Source: Streptomyces sp. AM 4-1-1 (GTDB taxonomy: Bacteria; Actinomycetota; Actinomycetes; Streptomycetales; Streptomycetaceae). From it: 64,000 bases of DNA. Every line of letters begins with the position of its first letter. Position 1 is the first letter of the stretch. A program made the position numbers and the translations under genes. The stretch is taken from the NCBI RefSeq assembly GCF_029167625.1, contig NZ_CP119145.1, forward strand, positions 5,270,001 to 5,334,000. Reading direction: 5' to 3'. Below, in pieces: positions 1 through 7,900 of this stretch. Under the pieces are notes generated by a model that was not told the DNA's origin, searched no databases, and was given only the letters and a program-made list of their open reading frames with translations.

Positions 1-396
1 GGTGCGCGACGGTGCCCGGCGTCCCGACGCGATCAGTCCGGAGACCTCGGTCCCGGCCCCTTCCAGCCGTACGGCCACCTCGAACGCCACCGAGGCGCCG
101 AGGCTGTGACCGAACAGGGTCAACGGCCGGTGATCGATCCACGGCCGCAACTCGGCCGACACGAGGTCCGCGAGTTCATGGACGTCCTCCACCGGGGCCT
201 CGCCGCTGCGGTCCTGCCGGCCCGGGTACTGCACGCACAGCACGTCGAGCGAGGGGGTCAGTGCGCGGACCATCGGCAGGAAGTAGCCCGCCGAACCGCC
301 CGCGTGCGGGAAACACACCAGTTGGGCGGGGGCGGCGGGGGCGGGCCGGAACCGCCAAATCCATTGTCTGTCACGCTCCACTGCTGCGTTGCTCAC
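1..396 (-). CDS. Type II thioesterase, partial (3' end outside window)
   Basis: This is an alpha/beta-hydrolase editing thioesterase of the GrsT/RifR family, the type that clears misprimed carrier domains in NRPS lines. From a GTG at 396, preceded by a GAAGGGA ribosome site, it reads about 132 residues before leaving the left edge. It shows the family landmarks: FPHAGGSAGYF near residues 30-40, VQYPGRQDR, and the nucleophile motif GHSLGA with Ser98. The catalytic Asp and His would lie beyond the window. It follows the TE-like gene at 689-1267 on the same strand, separated by a long hairpin. Position beside the siderophore genes suggests it serves those NRPSs (inference). Confidence 0.88.
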   Translation of the reverse strand, partial: MSNAAVERDRQWIWRFRPAPAAPAQLVCFPHAGGSAGYFLPMVRALTPSLDVLCVQYPGRQDRSGEAPVEDVHELADLVSAELRPWIDHRPLTLFGHSLGASVAFEVAVRLEGAGTEVSGLIASGRRAPSRT

Positions 397-524
397 TCGG
401 TTTCCCTTCGACGACGCGGTCGGCGGGCGTCCGGGCGTCTCCCCGAGCGCCGTGACACCGCGGGGGACTCCGTACACCCCCTTGGCGGTGAGGTGGACGA
501 TCGGTCGCGCAGAGGCGGCCGGGC

Positions 525-574
525 GGCGCGTGGGACGACCGGGCCGCCGGACGGTCCGGTCGGTCCCACGCGCC
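525..574 (-). terminator. Long hairpin between two thioesterase-like genes
   Basis: Left arm 525-542 pairs with right arm 556-574 (18 pairs, one bulged base at 562) around a 13-base loop. The outer arm GGCGCGTGGGAC and its complement are perfect. No T-run follows, as is common for Streptomyces terminators. It could end the 689-1267 transcript or attenuate read-through into the type II thioesterase. Confidence 0.5.
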
Positions 575-688
575 ACCGCCTCGCTCCTCAGTATCCCCGC
601 GCGTCCGTCCCGGAGGACGATCTCTCACCGATGAGCACCGTCTCGGGCGACGACACCGGGTGCCCCGGCCCGTCGCCGCCGCCGTCGG

Positions 689-1267
689 CTATCCGGCGAG
701 GGCCGGTCCGGCCGGGCCGCTGTAGGCCGGGCCGGCCGGACCGGGAGCGGCTTCGGCCCTGGAGGAGAGGCGGGCCGCCGCCAGGACCAGCGCCTCCTGC
801 GCCAGGGCGAGTGCCGACCCCAGATGATTGAACTCCGCCCTGTCGAGGGCCCGCGACACCTGGGACACCACCTGGTCGAACCGGTCGAGCACCGCACCCG
901 CACTCATCAACTCCGCGTCGAAGACCAGCACTTCGGGCCGGTCCCGCTGGCGGTGGGCGATGTTCTCGGCGATCCGCCCGGCGAGCGCACCGCCGACCCC
1001 GTGCCCCAGCACCGCCCGTACCCGCAGACCGCTGGCCCGTACCTCGTCCGTCCACGACGCGACCCACGCGTCCATGGCGGGTCCCGTCGGCGGCCGGGGC
1101 CCCACGGACCGGTCGAGCGCGTGCCACACCGTGTGCTCGGTGTCCAGCAGCGGTATCAGCTCGCGGAAGTCCGTGGCCGTGCGCCCGTGCGGCGGGGCGT
1201 CGATCGCGAGGACCAGCCCGCCCGACCGCCCGTGACGCAGTTCCTCCCAGCATGTGAGGTCGTGCAC
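689..1267 (-). CDS. Thioesterase-like alpha/beta-hydrolase protein, nucleophile apparently lost
   Basis: A 192-residue protein starting at GTG 1267 behind a strong GAGGAGGGC site. It resembles the core of NRPS thioesterase domains: a first strand LVLAIDAPPHG, a segment on leading to the strand VRAVLGHGVGGALAG, then VLVFDAEL, which matches the strand before the catalytic Asp. In the elbow GHGVGG, Val91 stands where the nucleophilic Ser should be, so ordinary hydrolysis is unlikely. The C-terminal third is helical and ends in a Pro/Gly/Ala-rich tail. It sits between the true type II thioesterase and the divergent permease operon. It may be a non-catalytic partner or a decaying thioesterase; function is unknown. 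Confidence 0.65.
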   Translation of the reverse strand: MHDLTCWEELRHGRSGGLVLAIDAPPHGRTATDFRELIPLLDTEHTVWHALDRSVGPRPPTGPAMDAWVASWTDEVRASGLRVRAVLGHGVGGALAGRIAENIAHRQRDRPEVLVFDAELMSAGAVLDRFDQVVSQVSRALDRAEFNHLGSALALAQEALVLAAARLSSRAEAAPGPAGPAYSGPAGPALAG

Positions 1268-1604
1268 AGCGCCCTCCTCCTCGGTGGTGCGCGCCCGCGG
1301 CCCGCCCGGCCGCGGACCGGGCGGAATCCGGGGCCCGGCCCGGACGGGCGCAGGAATCGAGCGTAGGAAGCCCGTCGGCCGAGGAGTACCCCTAGCCGCC
1401 CCTGCTCCGACGTCCGCCACCCGGACCCGTCGGCCCGCCTTCCCGGCCCCCGCCGCCCGGACCGCCGGCCACCTCTCCCGGCTCCCGCGAAGTCCTGGCG
1501 GGCGCACTGCCCCGGCGGGCGCTCCGGCCCCCGCGCACACCGGCGCGCGCGGGCGCACAGCGGGGAATGCCCGTCCGCGCACTCCGAGTTCGATGCGTGA
1601 GGAC

Positions 1605-1623
1605 CTAAGATAGGCTTACCTAA
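1605..1623. promoter_or_regulatory. Iron box (DmdR1/IdeR-type operator)
   Basis: CTAAGATAGGCTTACCTAA matches the 19-bp actinobacterial iron-box palindrome in its central and right half (TAGGCT-ACCTAA). It lies 57 bp before the permease start at 1680 and about 340 bp from the divergent gene starting at 1267. The rest of 1268-1679 is GC-rich and shows no gene. Expected effect, from the DtxR family, is Fe(II)-dependent repression. Confidence 0.85.
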
Positions 1624-1679
1624 GTTGACTGCCAGGTGAGGCCATCACCTCGGTTCCGGACATGTCGGGGAGAGATGCC

Positions 1680-2780
1680 ATGGTCTCTGTCTCAGCGCGT
1701 TCCTCGCGCGCTCAGGACGACGGTCTTCGGGTCCTCCCGGACCCGGGCCCTCCGAAGGGCGAACCGCGCTCCCCGGTCCGAAGGGCACTCGCCGTACGGC
1801 TGACCGGTCTGCTCGTAGCCGTCGCCGTCCTCGCGGTGATCGTGGTCCTCAGCATCGCGGTCGGAGCCAAGTCCATCCCCTTCTGGGACGTGGTCCAGGG
1901 GCTGCTGTCACCGGACGGTTCCGAGAACGCCGTCATCGTGCAGGACTACCGGGTCAGCCGCACCCTCCTCGGCGTCGCCGTCGGGATCGGCCTCGGCCTC
2001 TCCGGCGCCGTGATGCAGGCCCTGACGCGCAACCCCCTGGCCGACCCGGGGCTGCTCGGCATCGAGTCCGGCGCGTCCGCCGCGGTCGTCATCGCCATCG
2101 GCGGGTTCGGGGTGACCAGCCTGATGGGATACGTGTGGTTCGCGTTCGCCGGATCGGTCCTCGTCGCCGTGCTCGTCTACGTGCTCGGCGCGTTGGGACG
2201 CGGTGCGGCGACCCCGGTCCGGCTGATCCTCGCCGGTACGGCCATCAACGCCACCCTCATCGCCTGTATCTCCGCCGTCACCTTCCTGGACGACGAGGCG
2301 TTCGGAGAACTGCGCATGTGGGCCGTGGGCACCCTCGCCGGGCGTGAGAGCGCGGTCCTGCCCCAGGTCGCGCCGTTCCTGATCGCCGGTACGGTCATCG
2401 CGCTGTTCCTGGCGGGCTCGCTCAACGCCCTGGCCCTCGGGGACGAGACGGGCAAGGCGCTCGGCGCCCATGTGATCCGTACCCGGGTGTTCGGGGTCCT
2501 CGCCGTCACGCTGCTGTGCGGCGCCGCCACGGCCGCCATCGGGCCGGTCGGCTTCGTGGGGCTGATCGTGCCGCACGTGACCCGGATGATCACCGGCCCG
2601 GACATGCGCTGGGTTCTCGCCTACTGCGTCGTCCTGTCCCCGGCCCTGCTGCTCGGCGCCGATGTGCTCGGCCGGGTCGTGGTCCGGCCCGACGAACTCG
2701 CCGTCGGCATCGTCACGGCCGCCATCGGGGCGCCCGTCCTCGTCGCCCTCGTCCGTACACGCAAGGTGCCCCAGCTATGA
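1680..2780 (+). CDS. FecCD-family ferric-siderophore ABC permease, first subunit
   Basis: A 366-residue integral membrane protein that would form half of the channel importing the ferric siderophore. About nine or ten hydrophobic helices are visible after a 45-residue polar N-terminus. Family landmarks include YRVSRTLLGVAVGIGLGLSG near the second helix, ALTRNPLADPGLLGIESGAS, and the cytoplasmic coupling region GPVGFVGLIVPHVTRMI. The start at 1680 is chosen because GGGGAGA sits six bases upstream; an in-frame ATG at 1662 has no such site. The stop overlaps the next permease start (ATGA), indicating translational coupling. An iron box lies just upstream, so repression by iron is likely. Confidence 0.95.
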   Translation: MVSVSARSSRAQDDGLRVLPDPGPPKGEPRSPVRRALAVRLTGLLVAVAVLAVIVVLSIAVGAKSIPFWDVVQGLLSPDGSENAVIVQDYRVSRTLLGVAVGIGLGLSGAVMQALTRNPLADPGLLGIESGASAAVVIAIGGFGVTSLMGYVWFAFAGSVLVAVLVYVLGALGRGAATPVRLILAGTAINATLIACISAVTFLDDEAFGELRMWAVGTLAGRESAVLPQVAPFLIAGTVIALFLAGSLNALALGDETGKALGAHVIRTRVFGVLAVTLLCGAATAAIGPVGFVGLIVPHVTRMITGPDMRWVLAYCVVLSPALLLGADVLGRVVVRPDELAVGIVTAAIGAPVLVALVRTRKVPQL

Positions 2781-3925
2781 GCCGTACCGAACAGCTGACA
2801 GCCGAGGCACCGGACGAGCGTGCCGTCGACGACACTCCCGTCCCGGCGGTCGCCGAGGTCACGGACCTGGAGGCCGCGCGGCGGCTCATACCCGGCTGGC
2901 GGCCGCGGATCGCGGGCGGCCGGATCGGAGTACGGCTGCCCAAGCGGCCGCTGATCGTGGGCCTCGCCCTGCTGGCCGCCCTGCTCGCGGTCTCCGTGAC
3001 CGCCCTAGGCACGGGCGACTTCACCGTCTCCGGGGTCGACGTGGTGCGCGCCCTCGTCGGCAAGGGCACCCCCTCCACCGACTACATCGTCAACACCCTG
3101 CGGCTGCCCCGGCTCCTCGTCGGCATCGTCGTCGGGTCGGCGCTCGGCATGAGCGGCGCCATCTTCCAGAGCCTGGCCCGCAATCCGCTCGGCAGCCCCG
3201 ACATCATCGGCTTCGAGACGGGGGCGGCGACCGGCGCGCTGCTGCAGATCCTGGTCTTCGGCGGCGGAGCGTTCGCGGTCGCGGTCAGCGCGGTGCTCGG
3301 CGGGCTCGCGACCGCGCTGACGGTCTATCTGCTGGCGTACAAGCGCGGGGTGCAGGGCTACCGGCTGATCATCGTCGGGATCGCGGCGGGCGCCCTGCTC
3401 AGCTCGGTGAACTCGTACCTGATGATCAAGGCGTCGCTGGCCGAGGCGCAGGCCGCCGCGGTCTGGCTGACCGGTTCGCTCAACGGCCGGGGCTGGGACC
3501 AGCTGGTGCCCGCGCTGATCGCCGTCGCCGTCCTCTTCCCCGCCTGCGTCCTGCTCGGCCCGCACCTGCGCATGATGGAGGCGGGGGACGCGCTGGCCAA
3601 GGCCCTCGGGGTCCCGGTGGAGCGCTCGCGACTCGCGCTGATCGTGCTCGCCGTCCTGCTGTGCGCGACCGCCACGGCCGCCGCGGGACCCATCGCGTTC
3701 GTCGCGCTCGCGGCCCCGCAGCTGGCCCGCAGGGTCACCCGCAGCGCGGGCGTGGCCCTCATCCCGGCCGCCCTGATGGGCGCCCTGCTGCTGACCGTCA
3801 GCGACTTCGCGGCCCAGCGGGTCCTGGCGCCCATCCAGCTGCCGGTGGGGATCATGACCGCGGCCATCGGCGGTCTGTACCTGATGTGGCTGCTCATCCA
3901 CGAGTGGCGGGCCGGGCGCCGCTGA
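2777..3925 (+). CDS. FecCD-family ferric-siderophore ABC permease, second subunit
   Basis: A 382-residue partner permease; the two subunits should pair with the ATPase at 29548-30399 and the binding protein at 27075-28094, which are encoded elsewhere in the cluster. It has a long polar N-terminal extension of about 60 residues, then the FecCD core: LRLPRLLVGIVVGSALGMSG, SLARNPLGSPDIIGFETGA, and the C-terminal coupling segment AAGPIAFVALAAPQLARRV. It starts on the ATGA overlap with the upstream gene. A strong bidirectional terminator follows directly. Assignment to the family is firm; the exact substrate is inferred from the NRPS context. Confidence 0.95.
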   Translation: MSRTEQLTAEAPDERAVDDTPVPAVAEVTDLEAARRLIPGWRPRIAGGRIGVRLPKRPLIVGLALLAALLAVSVTALGTGDFTVSGVDVVRALVGKGTPSTDYIVNTLRLPRLLVGIVVGSALGMSGAIFQSLARNPLGSPDIIGFETGAATGALLQILVFGGGAFAVAVSAVLGGLATALTVYLLAYKRGVQGYRLIIVGIAAGALLSSVNSYLMIKASLAEAQAAAVWLTGSLNGRGWDQLVPALIAVAVLFPACVLLGPHLRMMEAGDALAKALGVPVERSRLALIVLAVLLCATATAAAGPIAFVALAAPQLARRVTRSAGVALIPAALMGALLLTVSDFAAQRVLAPIQLPVGIMTAAIGGLYLMWLLIHEWRAGRR

Positions 3926-3941
3926 CCACCGCGGCGCACGG

Positions 3942-3983
3942 CGAAGGGTCCGGCTCCTCCAGGGGGAGGAGCCGGACCCTTCG
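3942..3983. terminator. Bidirectional terminator between convergent genes
   Basis: A perfect 19-bp stem (3942-3960 with 3965-3983) closes a four-base AGGG loop. It sits between the stops of the plus-strand permease and the minus-strand reductase gene, so it can serve both. Confidence 0.9.
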
Positions 3984-4009
3984 TGTGTGGACGGACACGC
4001 GGGTACGGA

Positions 4010-4846
4010 TCAGTCGTCTTCCTCGATCGGCTCGTGGTGGTCGAGGTTGACGGTGCCGCGCTTCCAGAAGCCGTCGACGTCGGTGTACTCGCGGTCGAGC
4101 CCCAGCTCGCGGTGCAGATACCGGCGGATCGGCTTCAGCTCACCGGCCTCGCCGGCCACCCAGATGAACGGCTGCCCCGGCAGGAACTCCACGCCCTTCA
4201 CCGCGCGTTCGAGCAGATCGCCCTCGCCGTGCCGCAGCCCGTTCCGGTGCAGCCAGACGATCTCCGCGTCGGCCCGGGTGTCGATCGGGTGCTCCTCCTG
4301 GGCGTCGTCCACCAGCAGGAACACCTTCGCGGGGGCACCCTGCGGCAGGTCCTCCAGCATCCGGCAGATGGCCGGGAGCGCGGTCTCGTCGCCCGCGAAC
4401 AGATACCAGTCGAACTCCCACGGCACCAGGATCGAACCGCGCGGCCCGGCCAGCCCGAGCTTCATGCCCGGCCGCGCCCGCTCGGCCCAGACGGAGGCGA
4501 CGCCGTTGCCGTGCAGCACGAAGTCCAGGTCGAGTTCGCCCGCCTCGGCGTCGAAGCGGCGGGTGGTGTAGTCGCGCGAGGTGGGGAACGGCGGCTCCGT
4601 CGGGAACTCCAGACCGTCACCGTCGTCCGCGATCCGCGGCAGCACCGGCAGTTCGGCGCCCGGCTCGGGGAAGAACACCTTCACGTGGTCGGCGGGCGAG
4701 CGGTCGATGAAGCCCTCCAGCTCGGGACCGCCCAGCGTGACCCGCACCATCCGGGGCGTGGGCCGGGTGACCCGCAGGACCTCAAGGGTGCGGACCGTGA
4801 TGTCGTGGTAGACGACCTCGATGGTCGGCGGGTTCTTCGTCTCCAT
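4010..4846 (-). CDS. Siderophore-interacting protein (FAD-dependent ferric-siderophore reductase)
   Basis: A 278-residue cytoplasmic flavoprotein of the SIP/ViuB family that releases iron by reducing the imported ferric siderophore. The N-terminal half is the FAD-binding barrel with the signature RDYTTRRFD at residues 91-99; FVLHGNG and GPRGSILVPWEFDWYLFAGDETALPA follow and make up the flavin/NAD(P)H interface; WVAGEAGELKPIRRYL near residue 230 is the conserved helix of the C-terminal lobe. Length is normal for the family. It is transcribed alone: an iron box lies at 4877-4895 upstream and a 19-bp terminator follows. The NRPS operon ends at a separate hairpin just beyond the box. Confidence 0.95.
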   Translation of the reverse strand: METKNPPTIEVVYHDITVRTLEVLRVTRPTPRMVRVTLGGPELEGFIDRSPADHVKVFFPEPGAELPVLPRIADDGDGLEFPTEPPFPTSRDYTTRRFDAEAGELDLDFVLHGNGVASVWAERARPGMKLGLAGPRGSILVPWEFDWYLFAGDETALPAICRMLEDLPQGAPAKVFLLVDDAQEEHPIDTRADAEIVWLHRNGLRHGEGDLLERAVKGVEFLPGQPFIWVAGEAGELKPIRRYLHRELGLDREYTDVDGFWKRGTVNLDHHEPIEEDD

Positions 4847-4876
4847 GGATCTGACTCGCTTCCCTCGAACAGCTAC

Positions 4877-4895
4877 TTAGGTAAGGCTAAGTTAC
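4877..4895. promoter_or_regulatory. Iron box upstream of the siderophore reductase gene
   Basis: TTAGGTAAGGCTAAGTTAC keeps the full left half and centre of the iron-box palindrome; the right half is degenerate. It lies 30 bp before the start of the reductase gene at 4846, in the space after the NRPS operon terminator. Confidence 0.85.
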
Positions 4896-4900
4896 GTCAT

Positions 4901-4938
4901 GGCGGGGGGTCGGGGCGACCTCGCCCCGACCCCCCGCC
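4901..4938 (-). terminator. Terminator of the NRPS operon
   Basis: A 17-bp GC-only stem apart from one A-T pair (4901-4917 with 4922-4938) closes a four-base loop. It is 36 bp past the stop of the second NRPS gene and directly before the iron box of the next gene, so it insulates the two units. Confidence 0.85.
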
Positions 4939-4973
4939 ACGACGGTCCCTCGCCGCGCCTGTGCCGAACTCGC

Positions 4974-7900
4974 TCAGCCGCGCGGGAGGTTGGCCAGCGC
5001 GGCGTTCAGTACCGGGCCGATCTCCGCCAGTACGTCCGGCGCCATCAGGTCGTCGTGCGCGCGGTCCAGCACGTGCTCGCCGATCCGCCCGGACACGTAC
5101 GCGGGCCACACCCGCCCCGGCGCGGACTCCTCCGGGGTGCTGCGGGCCGCGGTGAAGAACAGCACGTCACCCCGGTAGTGACGGGTGCGGCTGCGGGACA
5201 GCAGACGCACACAGTGCACATTGGTGTCGACGATCGCCGCCAGCAGCGTGTCGTCGAACCCGGCGAGCAGACCCTGGCTGTTCCGGATGGCGGCTACGGC
5301 GTCCGCGCGGCTCAGCGGCGCGTCCGCGCGGTCCGCCCCGTCCGGGCCGGCGTCCGCGCGGCTCGCCGCGGCGTCCGAACGGGCCGCCGCCGACGAGGCG
5401 TCGGCGCCGGTGGGCACGTCGTCGGTGCCCAGCCCCGCCACGGAGAGCAGGAAGCCGCTCTCCTCCTTCTCCAGCCGTTCCCGCCAGTCCGGCGCGTCGA
5501 TGAACGACCAGTCGTCCGTCTCCGGCGGATAGGCGTCGAGCAGTCCGAGGAACGCCACCTCCTCGCCCCGCTCCTGGAGGAGGGCCGCCAGGGTGTGCGC
5601 GACCGTCCCGCCGAAGGAGTACCCCAGGAAGTGGTACGGGCCCCGCGGCTGCACCGCCCGGATCTCCGCGAGGTACAGCTCGGCCAGCTCCGCGACATCG
5701 GCCACCTCGGGCAGTGCCCCGGCCAGACCGGGCGACTGGATTCCGTACACCGGCCGGTCCGGGTCCAGATGGCGCAGCAGACCGGTGTACTGCCAGCTGA
5801 ACCCGGACGCCGGGTGGAAGCAGAACAGCGGTGCGCTGCCGCCCCGTTCCCGCAGCGGCATCACCACCCGCAGGGCGTCCCGGCGGGCGTCCGTGCCGAT
5901 CCGCGACGCCACATCGGCGACCGTGGGCGCCGACATGACCGTGGCGACCTGGACCGGCACGCCCAGTTCGTCGCGGATGCGGCCGACCAGCCGCATGGCG
6001 AGCAGCGAATGGCCGCCCAGCTCGAAGAAGTTGTCCTCCACGCCGACCCGTTCCAGGCCCAGCACCTCGGCGAAGACCCGGCACAGCAGTGCCTCGCGGG
6101 CGTCCTTGGGCGGGCGTCCGCCTCCCGCGTCCTCGAACTCCGGGGCGGGCAGCGCGGCCCGGTCCACCTTCCCGTTCACCGTGAGCGGCAGGGCCTCCAG
6201 CGTCACGAACGCGGACGGGACCATGTACTCCGGCAGCGTCGCCGACAGCTTCGCGCGCAGCTCCGCCGGGTCCGGTGCGGAGTCCGGCCCGTCGGCGCCC
6301 GGCACGGCGTACGCCACCAGCCGCTTGACCCCGCCCGGGGCGGTGTGGACGACCACCGCCGCCGCCGCGATCCCCGGCGCTTCGGCGACGGCCGACTCGA
6401 TCTCGCCCAGCTCGATGCGGAAGCCCCGGATCTTCACCTGGTGGTCGGCGCGGCCGAGGTAGTCGATCTGGTCGTCCTCACGCCACCGCACCAGGTCGCC
6501 GGTCCGGTACATCAGGGTGCCCGGCTCGCCGAACGGATCGGCGACGAACCGCTCGGCGGTCAGCGCCGGACGCTCGAAGTAGCCGCGCGCCAGGCCCGCG
6601 CCCGCGAGGTACAGCTCGCCCGGCACCCCGGCCGGCACCGACCGCAGCGCGCTGTCCAGCACATAGCCCCGGGTGTTGAAGATGGGGCGGCCGACGCAGG
6701 AGGCGGCGCTGTCGGTGACGTCCGCGCCCAGCGCGTTGATGGTGTACTCCGTCGGCCCGTACAGGTTGTAGCCCATGGTGCCCTCGGTGCGCTTCAGCAG
6801 CGACCACATCGAGTCGGGCACCGCCTCGCCGCCGAGCAGCACCAGCGCGGGCCGGTGCCGGTCCCCGTCGAGCAGACCGGCGTCGATCAGCTGCTGGCCG
6901 TAGGACGGGGTGACGTTGATGACGTCGATGCCCACCTGGTCGTAGTGCGCGGTCAGCGCCGCCGGGTCGAGCCGCAGCTCCTCACCGATGACATGCACCT
7001 CGTGCCCGTCGACCAGCCAGAAGAACTCCTCCCAGGACATGTCGAACGCGAACGACACCGTGTGCGCGACCCGCATCCGCCGCCCGCCCGCCAGCGCCAC
7101 GGCCGGGGCGAAGATCCGCTCCCGGTGGTTGAGCAGCATGTTGGTCAGACCGGAGTACGGCACCACCACCCCCTTGGGGCGGCCGGTGGACCCGGACGTG
7201 TAGATCAGATACGCGGGATGGCGCCCGTCCCGTACCCCCGTCAGCTCCGCGTCGGTGACCGGAGCCCCCGACAGCGCGGCCAGTTCCGCCGCGGTCTCCG
7301 GCGCGTCCAGCGCCAGCGGCGGCACCCCGGCCACCACCGGGGTCCGGCCGGCGACCGGACCGGTGGTGATCAGGCACAGCGGCCGGGCGTCCTCGACCAT
7401 CCCGGCCAGCCGGTCCACCGGATGGTCCAGGTCCAGCGGCAGGTACGCGGCCCCGGTCTTGAGCACCGCGAACAGCGACACCACGAAGTCCGCCGAACGC
7501 GGCAGGGCCAGTGCCACCACCCGCTCGGGCCCCGCGCCCCGGGCGATCAGCGCGCGGGCCAGCCGGTTGGCGCGCTCGTCCAGCTCCGCGTAGCTCAGCC
7601 GCTCGTCCTCGAAGACCAGCGCGGTCGCGCCGGGCGTCCGGGCGGCCTGGTCCGCGAACAGGTCCACGACCGTGGTGTCCGGGACCTCATGGCCCATGTC
7701 GTCGCCCCTGGCCAGGAGTTCGGCGCGCTCGTGGTGCGCCAGGGTGCGCAGCCGGCCCACCGGTACGGCCGCGCCGTCCGCGAGCTGCTCCACCAACAGG
7801 GCGAGCCGCGCGGCCAGTCGCTCGGCGGTGGCCCGGTCGTAGAGGTCCGGGCGGTAGGCCAGGCTCAGCTCCAGCGCCCGGCCCGGGGTCACCGCCAGGG

